Below are positions 1 through 13,247 of a stretch of DNA of 64,000 bases, in pieces. A model generated the notes under the pieces. The model saw only the letters and a list, made by a program, of their open reading frames with translations. It was not told the DNA's origin and searched no databases. Both the position numbers and the translations under genes were made by a program. Position 1 is the stretch's first letter. Each line of letters begins with the position of its first letter. Source of the stretch: Circinella umbellata. Taxonomy: Eukaryota > Mucoromycota > Mucoromycetes > Mucorales > Lichtheimiaceae. The stretch is from NCBI GenBank assembly GCA_025093555.1, contig JAIWNF010000079.1:95744-159743 (forward strand), written 5' to 3'.

Positions 1-99
1 TATTATGGTCTTTTTTTTTTTATTATGGGTTCATGATTATTATTAATGTGTAATGTATATAAATTCAAGATTAAAAAGAAATAATAAAAATAAACTATT

Positions 100-2124
100 C
101 TAATCTTGCCATCGAACTGGTATTTTAAAGAAACGTCCAGCAGATTCGTCTCCTTCAGTTGATTTTTCTTCAGTAGGAAGCAAACCACCACGTAAATTTG
201 TCTAAAAAGAATAAATAATTTGGGTAAGCAGCCGTTTACTTTTTTTAAAAAAAAAAGAAAGACATATATGTATATGTATATTTTATACCTGAAGTGATGG
301 ATGAATATAACGTGGTGCTTTTAATTGTGCATCTCTTTGCTTACGAAGTTCAATATATTTTTCCAAAGGAACATCTTCACTAATCATCTTGTTGGATTCT
401 TTGTGAGCTTCAAGAAGGGTCATTACTTCATACTATTATATACCAAAAAAAAAGTGGGTATTAGAATAAAAACAGTGAAACTAATGATAATAATAATAGT
501 AATAATTCACTCTTCTTACCGATCGACCCGAATTTGGAGGGGGATAATCGTGACCAACATAGATTCTAGTATCATTTGGCCACTCCTTGTACATTTTATG
601 TACACTATTATACATTTTTTCAGGACTACCTCCTGGGAAATCACATCTTGCGGTACCGATATCAGGCTAATTTAATAAGAATGATAATAAAGTGAGTTTT
701 ATATTATATAATAGATATATATATATAATAACTTTTTTAAACTGTGAATATCAAATTTACCATAAATAATGTGTCACCCACAAAGGCAGCATCACCAATC
801 TTATAGGACACACATGCAGGTGTGTGACCAGGAGTATTTAATGCAGAACATTGAATATTTTTACCAAGAGTCCAAGATTCATTTTCATTCACCAATTTAT
901 CAAAATGTTCACCCTCCTTACTGAGTTTTAAATTTGGAAGATTGTATTTCTTGCTAAAAACTTCTTGAACTTGGGTTACATTACTTCCCATCCAAAATTC
1001 AGGCTTTAAAAAATAAAAAAATTATATTACGTGTAAGTTTTTTTTTTTTTTGCATTATTTAGATTATTTTATAGAGTGAAGTTATATCATACCTTTGAAG
1101 AAAGTTTATTTTTCAAGTAATGAGCAGCAGATAAATGATCCTATTTTTAATAAAAAGAAAAAAAAAACGTGAGTCATATTATCTCTCTCTCTTTTTTTTG
1201 TTTTTTGTTTTACTTACAGCATGAACATGGGTGTCAATGATTTTGGTCACATTTAAGTTATGTTTTTCAATAAAATCCAATATTCTTTTAGCCATGGATG
1301 GACGTACAGAAGCAGAAAATGGATCATAATCTAAAACAGGATCAATAATATAGGCTTCCTTGGTTTCTAAAAAGGATATACAAATAAATAAATAAATAAA
1401 TGAATAAATATAAATAAAACAAAAGATGCTTGAACCCTCCCTCACCCCCCAAAATTTTTCATGTCAAAAAACTAACCAATATCTGTAACAATATATTGTG
1501 CCGTTTCAGTTTCTTCTTCAAAAATGGTATGAACCCAAGGTGAATGATTATTATTATATGCAAGTACAGGTAATTCATCACTACTCCATTGTTTAAATCC
1601 ACCCACAAGATTATAAACATCTTTGAAACCCATGCTGACAGCATATTTTGCTACTTCTAAACTTCTACGTCCAGACATACAATGGATGACAACCTATTTT
1701 CGAGAAAATAGAGTTTAAGATAAGTATAAATAATAGATAATAATAGATAATAGTAATTTTTTTTTACCGTGGAATCTTTTTCATATTCATTTAATGCAGC
1801 AGAATAGGTCTCAATATCATTTGTAAAAACTTTATGAGGAATATTCGATGCAGTTTCAATTCTACCCAAAGATTCAATTTCATGGCGTTCTCTTGCATCA
1901 ATCAGTTTAAGATCTTTACGGAAAGGATCATTCTTGTGTTGTTTTTGAAGTAATTGATGCAACTCCATGGGAGTCATATCTTTTACTGCTGTCGCTGTTG
2001 TTGAAGCCATTCTAATAATAGATGTTGTTGAAATTAAAGGAGAATAGGTTCGATGGAGACTAGTTTTTGTAACTATTGTTGGTGTATAAGAATGGAAAAG
2101 GTTGGTTCGAAACAGTTTGAACAT
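100..2124 (-). CDS. Mitochondrial persulfide dioxygenase with N-terminal rhodanese domain (ETHE1-like)
   Basis: Predicted to oxidise glutathione persulfide to sulfite in mitochondrial sulfide detoxification. Eight exons fit in phase: 2124-1768, 1693-1477, 1366-1218, 1140-1093, 1003-761, 666-520, 432-289, 201-100; they give 468 residues. The first ~38 residues are rich in Arg/Ser/Thr/hydrophobics and look like a mitochondrial presequence; a second Met (codon 2008-2010) could give a cytosolic form. A rhodanese domain follows, with the catalytic Cys in VVIHCMSGRRS. The metallo-beta-lactamase half shows the metal motif THVHADH, then GHTPA, FVGDTLFMPDIGTARCDFPGG and YVGHDYPPP. Known relatives are bacterial rhodanese/dioxygenase fusions, and this has the rhodanese first. 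It is divergent from the phosphate transporter. Family assignment is firm; the exact substrate is inferred. Confidence 0.9.
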
Positions 2125-2619
2125 CTCTTTATATAAGAGTGAAAAAAATAAAGCGGGGATCGCAAGAATTAAAAATTGTTTATATCCACGAATAATTGCG
2201 TTATCAAAATAGTACAAGTTCTTCTTTTTGTTTGGACAAAAGAAAAAGTCAAGGAGTACCGAATTTAGTTTAATCTGAAAAAAAAAAAACAAATCCCGTT
2301 TTAAAAATTATATATCAAAAAAAAAAAGAAAATCGGAAGATCCGAAAAAATGACAAATGCTTCGCACTGATTACGCGGCTTCCTAATAAGCTTCTTTTAA
2401 CCCCCGCACATGATTCGAATGATTGGTAAAGAAATCATATATTTTTCATGCAAAAAAAAAGAAAAAGACCATTGTTTGGTTTTTTAATGTGAGAAAAAAT
2501 GGATTTCCTGCAAACCCCAAAAGAAAAAAAGAAAAAAAGAAAAAGTTATTCCGATTTTTTCATTCATTCAACTTTTTGTTTTCTTTTTTTCTAACAAAAC
2601 CAAAAAAACCAGTTCATTG
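2125..2619. promoter_or_regulatory. Divergent upstream region, persulfide dioxygenase / phosphate transporter
   Basis: This is about 0.5 kb between two divergent start codons. It is rich in poly-A/poly-T tracts, including many A-runs on the plus strand near 2281-2330 and 2450-2610, as often seen in nucleosome-poor fungal promoters. I see no clear TATA box and no gene. The short open frames here are poly-Lys/Phe products of homopolymers. Confidence 0.4.
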
Positions 2620-5600
2620 ATGGTAAATAAAACTTAATGGAAAATAAGATTACGTGGAACCAACAATATATTTTAATATATAGGCAGGAGATAATACAAC
2701 TGTCTTTCGATCCAATACGAATCATACAACAGCTCCGTCATTAGTACCCGCAGCTCCTTTAGATGAGCTTGATGATACCTCCAAAAGATTCACATGGCGT
2801 CAAATACGTACACTTGTAATTAGCAGTGCGGGTTTTTTTACTGATGCGTACGTCATTTTATATCATCAATCCTCCTCTCTTTTTTACTTTTTTTTTCTTT
2901 TTCTTTTAATATAACCCAATTAGTTAACATAAAACTGAAATATATTTCATTTTAATAGTTATGACATTTTTATTATTAATCTTGTAACGCCAATGCTTGG
3001 TTATATCTACTATAAACATCATGATAATATGGTATTATTATTATTATTATTATTATTTTCCCACTCCACTGTCTCTTCCTCTCCCCCCCAAACTTTATTT
3101 TCCCACGTTTTTTTTTTTGGGATGACGATCTTTGACGTACATTGTTGTCATGAACAAAAAAAAAATATACTATTTCTTCTAGATGCCTAGTGGTATTCAA
3201 GGTCCTTTTAAAGGAATGGTTTCATTCGGACAACTGTGTGGGCAGTTAACTTTTGGATTTCTGGGTGATGGTATGTTTTAATTTAATAATTAGTACGTAA
3301 AAAAAAAAGTTCATTCTTTTCCCTTAACGATTACTAAATCCAAGTGTGTGTGTGGGGTGTGTGTGTATAATAAATAGCCTATGGTCGAAAAGCAATTTAT
3401 GGTTTAGAATTACTTGTAATTATTATCGCAACCATTAATTGTGCCACATCAGCTTCTGCTGTAGAAGGTGTAGGTGCAATTGGATTTCTTGGATTTTGGC
3501 GATTTGTACTTGGATTTGGTATTGGAGGTAATAAAATAAAAAAAAGCAGCCCATTTTTTCCCCCATCGTGTTGACAGGCTAAAGTTTTACGCAGTGATCC
3601 AATTGCATTAGAGGAGGAGTCATCTCAGCAAAAAAATCATTATAATACTTACCCAATCAAATATTCAATTCATCCAATGGAAATATAGGTGATTATCCAA
3701 TGTCCAGTACTGTGGCAGCGTAAGTTATATCCATCATACGATTATTATTATTATTATTTTTACCATCCCCACAAATACATTTTTTTTTATTCCCTATAGC
3801 GATACACAATCCCTTTTGTTTTTTTAATTCATATGACAAAGCTGAAAAAAAAAACTATTGAATTTTTTTTTATGTACTAAATTATTGGGGTTCCCCCCCC
3901 ATCAGCGAATGGTCAACAGTCAATACAAGAGGAAAAATGATCGCTATGATTTTTTCCATGCAAGGTGTAGGACAAGTAGTAGCTCCCTTAGTAACCATGA
4001 TTGTTTTGGCTTGTTTTAAAGGAGCTATTACAGATAATATCAATAACCTTGATTATGTATGGCGAATTTGTATTGGTCTAGGTGCTGTTCCAGCTATTAT
4101 GACCGTGTATGGTCGATTTAATTTACCGGAATCACCAAGATATGCAGCCAATGTTCAAAATGATGCGATAGGTGCTCAAGCTGCATTAGATTCATTCCCC
4201 TCTACTAAAAACAAAAACAAGTCACGTGATCAAGATGTAACGGATGTAGAACGGACGGGTTCAGCGAACAAACAACAAAATAATGATCACTCGAATACAA
4301 TCTATGATGATATACCATTGAGTAAACTTTCACCGCCTCGTGAAAACAGTCATCCTCAAGATACAAATAATTTTGAAGGAGCGAGTTCGTCGTCTACAAA
4401 AGCGAACAATATTAAAAGTACACCTTACGATGATATACAAATGAGTAAACTTTACCCACCAGAGGAAGATAGTAATTCTATGTCTCACAGAACGAATGGC
4501 AAATTATCTTCTGGTGAAGGAGGTAGTGATACAAGTTCATTAACCATTGAAAGTTTTCATGATACACCACGTCCACATGCATGTAGTATATCCTCTGCAA
4601 AAACACTTACTACTACGGATGCACAACCCGTAGTGATTGCTGACAAGAAAACTCAAAAAGAAATTCGTCATGAAAACTTTCAAGATTTTCTTTTGGTATA
4701 TATAACAAAATTTTTACTCTCTCTTTTCAATAATAATAATGAGTACTTATTAGTTATATATGGCGACGTTTTTTCTGTGTAGTATTTTCGAAGATGGAAA
4801 AATCTCAAAGTACTTTTAGGTGTAAGTTTGTGTTGGTAAGTCTTTTTTTTAAAAATATTATATGTACAAGATAAAGGGGAACCCCAAAATGAAAGGAACT
4901 AAAAATAATAGAAAACATTATATCTTTTTTTTAAAAAAAAGGTTTCTTATGGATATAGCTTTTTATGGTACAAATCTCAATCAAGCTCTTATATTGAGTT
5001 CAATGGGATTTGCACCTGAGGATGAAGCTCCATGGGATACTTTATTTAAACAAGCTATTGGTAACCTTATTTTATCTGGTCTTGGTGCTTTCCCTGGATA
5101 TATCGTATCCGTTTTACTTATTGAAAAAATGGGAAGGAAACCTATTCAATATTTGGGATTTCTTATGGTTGGTATTTGGTTTATTATTCTTGGTGCTGCC
5201 TGGCATCCACTTCAAGAAGCTTCTGTGGCTGCTTTTGTCATCATTTTTGCGTTGGCTCAAGTAAATTTTATATTTTTTTTTTTAGAGAGAAATGTTACGT
5301 AGTAATTCTGTTCATTCTAAAACAATATTTGGTCTTCTTTTATTATAGTTTTTCTTTAATTTTGGACCCAATACAACAACCTTTGTTCTTCCAGCCGAAG
5401 TATTTCCAACACGTCATCGAGCTAAAGCTCATGGTATTGCCTCTGCTTCCGGGTAAACATTCTTTTTTTTTTTTCATTTCAATTTAGTTTATTATATCCA
5501 AGGTGGTTTTTACAAATGAATGGGTCCTACATATTGACTTTTTTTCTCTCTCTCTTATGTATTCTATTAGCAAACTTGGTGCCATTGTAGCTACTTTTGC

Positions 5601-5766
5601 ATTCAATGCATTAGCTGATGTGGGTGGTCCTGAAGGAGACAGACACTTTTTACCTTATGTACTTATTATTTTTGGTATCCTCATGCTTATTTGTATATTC
5701 TTTACTACATGGGTTCCAGAAACAAAAGGGAGAAGTTTAGAAGAATTTGAAAATTATGACAAGTAG
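2620..5766 (+). CDS. Pho84-type inorganic phosphate:H+ symporter (MFS)
   Basis: Plasma-membrane phosphate import. Eleven exons in phase give 656 residues: 2620-2622, 2684-2847, 2959-3031, 3183-3270, 3378-3527, 3689-3719, 3906-4695, 4783-4835, 4942-5260, 5349-5452, 5571-5766. Family blocks are clear: [18 protein letters not shown], the MFS loop [71 protein letters not shown] and the C-terminal [12 protein letters not shown]. The central cytoplasmic loop (codons roughly 4130-4690) is unusually long, Ser/Asn/Asp-rich and carries a duplicated motif, so the protein is longer than typical Pho84 (~590). The first exon appears to be just ATG; this start is inferred because the open frame runs back to the splice acceptor at 2681-2683 without a Met and the phase matches. 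Confidence 0.94.
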
Positions 5767-7407
5767 TGAAGAAGAAGTCTGTTGTATATATATTCTCTCT
5801 CAATGTAAATAATTTGCAGTAATAATTAGCAAGACAAAAGTATTACTCGTGGTGTAAATAAAATAAAATAAAATATTCGTACATAGTATAAAACATACCT
5901 TTTAATTTTTTAAGCAACGTCTGGGTAAAAAAAAAGGTAAAAACACAACACTCTTCTTTGGTTTCATTGTGGCATAATAATAATAGATATTTTGATTTTT
6001 ACAAAGTCGTATATGTATAAATGTATATATCAAAATGTTTTTTTCTTTTCATCTCATAGGCTATCAGACAAGTTAGGTGTAGATCTAAACTATCAAGATT
6101 GACACTTTGTCTTGCATTTTTACATAATACCTTTTTGTGGTTGCTGTCTCCTGTATAGTTTTTTCTTTTTATAATTAATAACCATGTATGACTGACAAGG
6201 GCTTTTAAATAGCAATTATGCTATTTCAATATGAACTTTACACAGTGGTATTATTTCTAACATTTTATGCATTGAAACAGAAAACCAAGAATTCTCTAGT
6301 CCCAATATGGAGTTTATCTTTTTTTTTTTTCACTCCTGTAGTTAGCACCAACCCACTTTTTCCCAAGTTGGTTAATGCATATTCCCAATGGTTATGGGGC
6401 AACCCTGGTTTCACAAACAACAATGATAATCAAGAGTTTTAAAGTTTTACTGTTAGACACCTGATTCTGCCAACTTTCTATTCCTGTTTTATTTTTTTTT
6501 GTATTCGATCCCCTTTATATATAGTCTCCTTTCCATAACAACTATTTTCACTGGTGGGTATTTAGAAGAAAGCAATTATAACTAGAATATTCATATCATT
6601 TGAATCTTTAACTTGTATTAAACTATCTAAAAACTATGAACCATATTAGCTACTATTATAGTCAACCCAAACTTACATTCAGAAAATGCAGATGAAAAAG
6701 CTTTTTATTTTTTGGTGTTGTTACACAAATTGTCATCCGAATTTCAGGGATAACAAGGGACAACTTAAAAAGTTTATTAAGTAATCTATTATATAAGTGA
6801 TGTAAACCTCGGAACTTGGAAAAAAAAAAAGGGCGGGCTTGCATAAAAAAAGAGAAAAATCGCTTGATTATTTGATCCCAAAGGAGAATTTTTATTACCG
6901 GGTCTTTTTTTTTTTGGAAATTCTCCACACAATTTGTTATTACTTTTTGTTCATATGATTTTGTTCTTCGGCACTACCCGATCAATAGCAGTACGATGTA
7001 TAGAAAAGAAAACTAATAAATGTCATAAGCATAAAAATAAGTTTAAATTGAAATAAATTAAATATCAAGGCTAGACAAAATGCAATTTGACAGGTGAGAT
7101 TACCATTAGGTATGAAAATAATATAAAGAATAATATACTAATAAATACTACGTTAGTATTATTATTGGTGATAATGTTTGTGTATTAAGAGCTTATAAAA
7201 GCCCAGATAATCAAGCAAAATGAAAGTTTATATGTCTATGATTTCTACTTCTGGAAGATCTGTCGTACACAAACCTTCTTTACAAAAAAATCTCCATTTG
7301 CTTATATAATAAAATTAATTTTTTGAAATTATATATTTAACGACAAGTGGCAAATGTCTTTTTTTTTTTTCAATTACGTATAATTTCAGTATAGTTCAAG
7401 AAAAAAC
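5767..7407. other. Intergenic, no gene seen
   Basis: AT-rich spacer with homopolymer runs. Open frames at 6218-6442 (plus) and 6662-6928 (minus) lack family motifs and are best read as chance. A TATAAAA at 7194-7200 lies 207 bases before the beta-galactosidase ATG and could serve it, but the distance is long and other AT-rich candidates exist near 7300-7380. Confidence 0.5.
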
Positions 7408-10400
7408 ATGGTATTCGTCAAAGGTGCTTTGATGAGCATTACTTTAGCTATTGCAGCTATAACATCCGTTGTTTCAATTCCAGTCCATCAAAAAAGATTA
7501 AATAAACGACAAGCAGAGGATGGTGTAGATGATTCAAATGGTTTAACTGATTTGGTTACTTGGGACACATATACATTAAAAGTCAATGGTGAACGACTTT
7601 TTCTTTTTAGTGGTGAATTCCATGTAAGTCAATCAAAAATAAAATAGCAATCGTATCTTTGTTGATATTGAATGTAAATATGCAAGTCAAAAAAATTCTG
7701 ATTGCATTTATATCTATAATAAACCCAAATATACTATTTAGTACTATCGTCTTCCTTCACCAGGGTTATGGTTAGATATTATGCAGAAATTCAAAGCACT
7801 TGGGTATAATGGTATTTCCTTTTATTTCAATTGGGGTTACCATTCTCCAAAAAGAGGCGTATACAATTTTGATGGTATTCGTAATGTACAAAAAGCTTTT
7901 GATGCTGCTGAAGAAACAAATCTTTACGTAATTAGTCGAGCTGGTCCTTATATTAACGCTGAAAATGTGAGTATAAAGTTACTGAATTTCTTTCTTTCAT
8001 TATATCACAAAAAGAAAGTCTTAATTATAATAACTAATTATAAAACTTTTTTTCTTTTTTTTAAAAAAAAAGGATTGTGGAGGTTTAGCTCCATGGACTT
8101 TAGATATGCAAAGTCCTGCAAGAAAAAGTAATCCTGAAAATAATGCTGCAAGTGAAGAGTAAGTAAAAAGAAAAGAAAAACGTATATACACAACACACTA
8201 GCATAATTATTTATAATAATTACTTGGGATATCATCTGTTATTTCCGGTACATCAAAAATAATAGATGGCTTAATGAAATTGACAAAATCTTGGTACCCA
8301 ATCAAATTACAAAAGGGGGTAAAATCATTTTAAATCAACTTGACAATGAATACTCATCCAATACAGACCCTGGATATCTTGAAATGATTAAAAACAAATT
8401 TATTGCCGATGGTATGGACGTGCCTGATATTTACAATGATGCCAATATGCTTTACAACTTTCCTAAGGGTCCAGCCGATATTTATGGTTGGGATAATTAT
8501 CCTGCTGGTTTTGACTGCAGTGCACCTGACGCTTGGCCAAACAACAGAAGTACAGAATATATGTCCTATCATAAAAAAGTAAATGATCATCAACCAGCAG
8601 CTCTTTGGGAATTCCAAGGGGGTGCATTTGATCCTTGGGGAGGACCAGGCTATGAAGGTTCGCTATATTATATATATATATATATATATATTTAAATTTT
8701 TGTAATAATAGGTGTAGGTGTAAATAATAATAGCGTGTTTAATGATTCTCTTTTTTTTTTTTTAGCTTGTTATCAAATGGTAAACGAAAAATATGCCAAA
8801 GTTTATTATAAGAATAATTATGCACAAGGAATTACAATACAAAATTTATATATGACTTATGGAGGTAAATTATCCACTATAATTCTTTAAAACGACCCAA
8901 ACATCATATAAAATGAAATAATAAGATTAAATTTTTGTAACAACTAAAAGGAACATCATGGGGTGGTCTTTCAAAGCCAAGTGTATATACAAGTTATGAT
9001 TATGGTGCTGCTATTAGCGAGCCTGGACTAATGACTACAAAAGCTTATGAGAATAAACTTCAAGGTACGTAACAATTATATATATTATATATATATAATA
9101 AGCTCTAGTATTAAATATAAAATGGACTAATGTATAGTTAATTTTATTATTATTTATTATTAGCAACGTTTCTGCATACTGTAAAACCCTTTTTGACAAC
9201 GGAACATTTTAAAGCAAAAGTGGATAAGAGTGATATTATTCTGGTAGATGGTCGTGCTGCCACTGAAACTTCTACCAAGTTTTATATTGCTCAACATTGG
9301 CTTACATCATCTAAAGATTTAGACGAGTAAGAATATATTTTATTCTTCTTTTATAAAAAAAAAAGAAAACATGACAAACGGTCATAGAAATAATAATATT
9401 GTTATCTTGGTTTTTTTTTTCAATATGGTTATACAGATTTCATATCACTATAGATACAACCGATGGAAAATTTGAAATCCCAAGAAGTAGCAAATTGATT
9501 CTCAATGGCAGAGATGCCAAACTTTTGGTTGCCGATTACGATTTTGAATCTCAACATTTAATTTACTCTACCAGTGAAATATTTACTCATCAAGACGTTG
9601 GCTCTCATGATGTCATTGTTGTTTACGCTTATGAAGAAGAAGAAGGAGAATTTGCGATCAAGGTCAAGAATGACAACAAGGTTCACGTGGAAGCGGATGA
9701 TTCCGTTAATTCCGAAACTAAGGATGGCATTTTACAGCTTACTTATACCCATCCTAATGGTACTACGCCTGTTTATATTTCGGGTGGTACCGAAAAAGAT
9801 TTACTTGTCTTAATTGCTGGTTACGATAGTGCTCTACATTGGTGGGCTCCCTATATTGACAAAAAAGAGAGTGAACGTGTATTAATCCATGGGCCTTACC
9901 TTGTTCGTAGTGCAAAGAAAGATGAATCAAACATTGCTTTCACTGGTGATATTGATGAAACAACAGATATTCAAGTGGTACTTCCGGATGGAATCAAATC
10001 CATTACATGGAATGGTGAAAAGGTCAAGTTAAAGAAACAAGACAAACATGGCATCTACACTGGTACTTTGAAGTTCACAAAGCCTAATGTCAGTTATACA
10101 GATCTTACGAAAGAAGCCAATTGGAAGTATAGCCCTGCTTCGCCAGAGACTGAACCAGAGTTTGACGATTCTGAATGGATTACTGCTGATCGACTTTCTA
10201 CAAATTCGATTACACCACATAAAACATGGCCAATCTTATATGCTGATGATTATGGTAATAGAAGAATTTAAAAAAAGAAAAGCATGCCAATTTTTAAGCA
10301 TATAATTATTTTAATTAATAATAATAGGCTATCATACTGGAAACATATGGTTCAGAGGTCACTTTAATGGCTCTTCTGAAATTACTGGCTTTAACCTGAC

Positions 10401-11314
10401 GGCTCATTCAGGATCTGCATCTGCTTGGATTGTTCATTTGAATGGTCACTATCTTGGTGGTTTTGATGTCGGTAATCAAGCATTTACAAATTTGAATAGT
10501 ACAACGCTTATGAACCCTGAAGGAGAAAATGTCATTTCAATTCTTTTATGGACTACGGGTCATGAAGAAGATGGTGTTTCAGATGACAATCATAAGCAGG
10601 CACGAGGTTTTACACAAGCGGAACTCTTAGGTGTTAGTAATCAAACCATTTGGTCTATTGATTGGAAAATTCAAGGTATGTATTATATAATAACGCACAA
10701 CATTTTTTTGGTTTTTATTTATACGATAAAAAAAAGAGAGATATTTCTATGATAAAAGTAAATATAATATACTAATGACACCATATCTTTATCTCGACGT
10801 ATTTTAATTGTTAGGTAATCTCGGGGGCGAAGATTTGGCAGATCCAGTTCGTGGTACTTATAATGAAGGTGGTCTCTATGGTGAACGAAATGGATGGCAT
10901 TTACCTGGTTTTCCTGACGACAATTGGGAAGATATTGATACCCCAGGAAGTCAAAACCGTACCGGTGTATCATGGTACCGAACTACTTTTGATGTTAACA
11001 TTCCCGATGGATATGATGTGCCCATGAGCCTTCGTTATAAAGATAAAACGAAGACACGTTATCGCTCCTTATTATTCTTGAATGGTTGGCAACTTGGTCG
11101 CTATGCTAATGATCTTGGTCCTCAGACTCAATTTTACCTTCCGAGAGGTATTCTCAATACGGATGGAGAAAATACGTTGGCAATAGCAGTTATTCCAGTC
11201 GACGAAGCTGCTCAAGTTGGGCAAATTATTTTGGAACCTTATGATGTACTTCAATCAGCACTTCCTCAAGTTGAACTTGTTGAATCACCCACTTATCAAG
11301 ATCGTCAAAAATAA
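7408..11314 (+). CDS. Secreted beta-galactosidase, GH35 (copy A)
   Basis: Hydrolyses terminal beta-galactosides (lactose, plant cell-wall galactan side chains) outside the cell. Ten exons in phase encode 986 residues, close to fungal LacA length: 7408-7623, 7742-7966, 8073-8158, 8266-8657, 8766-8864, 8951-9064, 9164-9326, 9437-10254, 10328-10675, 10815-11314. The N-terminus is a signal peptide ending near VVSIP, followed by a Kex2-like KR at residues 33-34. The catalytic domain has [19 protein letters not shown], the acid/base Glu in LNQLDNEYS and the likely nucleophile Glu in [14 protein letters not shown]. Beta-sandwich domains and C-terminal jelly rolls follow ([19 protein letters not shown]). 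It is paralogous to the gene at 20579-24505. In GH35 the usual block after INAE is Gly-rich; here it reads [14 protein letters not shown]. Confidence 0.96.
8669..8691. repeat. (TA)n microsatellite in intron
   Basis: About eleven TA units just inside the intron that splits codon GA(G/A) after GGPGYE in beta-galactosidase copy A. Copy B has no intron at this position. Confidence 0.8.
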
Positions 11315-11577
11315 TCGTAAAATTATATTCTCTATATAAACAATAATAAATCTATACGGTTTAACTTTTTATACGTAACATATTTTTTTTTACGTACTTT
11401 GTAAAATTGTCTAACGTAAGTTCATAAATTGTTAAACAAAACAAAGTAATGATAACAACTAATAAATAATTATTAGATAGTAGCAGAATTATGCCATAAA
11501 AAACAAAAATAATTTCTTCTTTAAAAAAGATGAATGTACAATAAAACAAATCGAAATACGTAGCCTTTTTATTATTA

Positions 11578-13247
11578 TTATCTTATTTCCAATTTTTGTA
11601 CAATTTTTCTATTATTATCATCAAGTGACTTTTGCTTTTTTAAAGCTTCAACTTGTTCAATACGACGTTTTTGAATTCGAAATAATGTCGTCTCCATGGT
11701 ATTTAAACCAAGCCAAGTAATCAAATAACCCCAATAGTGGAAATAGTAAATACTCTTCCATACCAAAAGTGTCCTCGATAGATATAAAAGTTCAAACGAT
11801 CCAACCAATATGCCTCCAAGCATAAAGGTTACAATATTACCAGATATATCATAAAGCTTTTTCCACACTGGTAAAGGTTTGGTCACATCATTCGCAGACA
11901 TAGAAAGTGGACGAATGGCTCGTCGGACTCGACGACCCAACATTTGGACTAGAGCAATATTACAGAACAATAAATAATATCCTGGATGAAAACCGTGCCA
12001 GATTCCAGAAATAACATAGGTAGCTAATAAAGCGGATCCAGTGGATTTTTTCTTGGTAGTACCATGAGTAGGAGTCGTTGGAGGACAAAGTCTTTCATAA
12101 ACATAATGTCGCAGCCAATTTGTTGTACATCGATTCCATCGAGTAGAACTGTTTTGCATGGACTGGGATGTCTCAACGGAAATCCAATCCGCATTCGTCA
12201 AACGATCCCATCGATGTTTTCCTTCCTTTATTCCATTATATCCAAATTGTGAAAGAACACAACTTCCTTCTGCAAGACTCCATACACAATAAAATTTACA
12301 ACGCCATACGAATCCCGTAAAATAAATAAATACAAGTCTATATAAAGAAAAAAAAACAAGACGTTAATAATAATTTTTTAAAAGAAAAAGGTTTATATGG
12401 TTTATGCATAATTTTTCAGATATTTACTTCTTGTACAATGGAAAAGCTAAATAATCATCATCCAATAGACGATAATAATTATAGTAAGGTCCCACAAAAG
12501 CTGTAACACATGCAAAAAATAATCCAAATACAACCAATCGAAGCGTGGGCATGTATGGTGAGATCTTTTTATCTGGCGATAAGAAGAAAAAATTGGTATA
12601 TCGATAATAATCCATATATTCACACGTGGGACCTACAAATAAACCACCAAAATAACACAACCATCCAAAATATTCAATCAAGGTGGGATATTGTTCTACT
12701 TTCATTCGTTTGTTATAATCTGTTATCGCACCGTTTCGACCATCTGCCACATTAAATCCAAATGAAGACAACTTTATGGTTAGCATCATTAACACACCCG
12801 AATAATCAAGTTTGGTATCCCCTTCATATCCTTGGATTTGTCTAATAACGTGACTAGAAAAAAAATATTTCTGTATTAATAATGTATGGTATTAAAAAAA
12901 AAAGGAAACAACATATCAGATACTAACCAAAGTGACATGCTCATTAAAACCACTACAAAGTTTATCTCGGGTCCATTTTTCGCTGGATAGAAACGCATCC
13001 ATAAATAACTAAATAAAGATATGGCAGTGATATGGAAAGCACCTGCATAGAGCTTTAAAACAAAAACAATTGTGAATACTGCATAGGCAATGGAAAGCAA
13101 GTGCCTGCTATTGGGATTATCAGCAGGTAGTTTTCTGTATAACTCTGCTAGTGGGTATGTTACAAGTAAACATGCGATGAGCTTGATATGATCTGCTTGG
13201 ACTTGGTCACCAAGCATCTCAGCACATGATTCGAAAAAATTATTCAT
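11578..13247 (-). CDS. MBOAT lysophospholipid acyltransferase (Ale1/Lpt1-like)
   Basis: ER multi-pass enzyme that re-acylates lysophospholipids (Lands cycle). Three exons in phase, 13247-12928, 12853-12428 and 12337-11578, give 501 residues. About nine to eleven hydrophobic segments are visible. The MBOAT signatures are present: the Asn-containing block SSTRWNRCTTNWLRHYVYER and the catalytic His in SGIWHGFHPGYYLLF. FVGPTCEYMDYYRYTNF and YNKRMKVEQYPTLIEYFG also match the Ale1 branch. The C-terminus is a charged tail rich in Lys/Gln. It sits convergent with beta-galactosidase copy A (263 bases apart). Acyl and head-group preference cannot be read from sequence. Confidence 0.92.
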
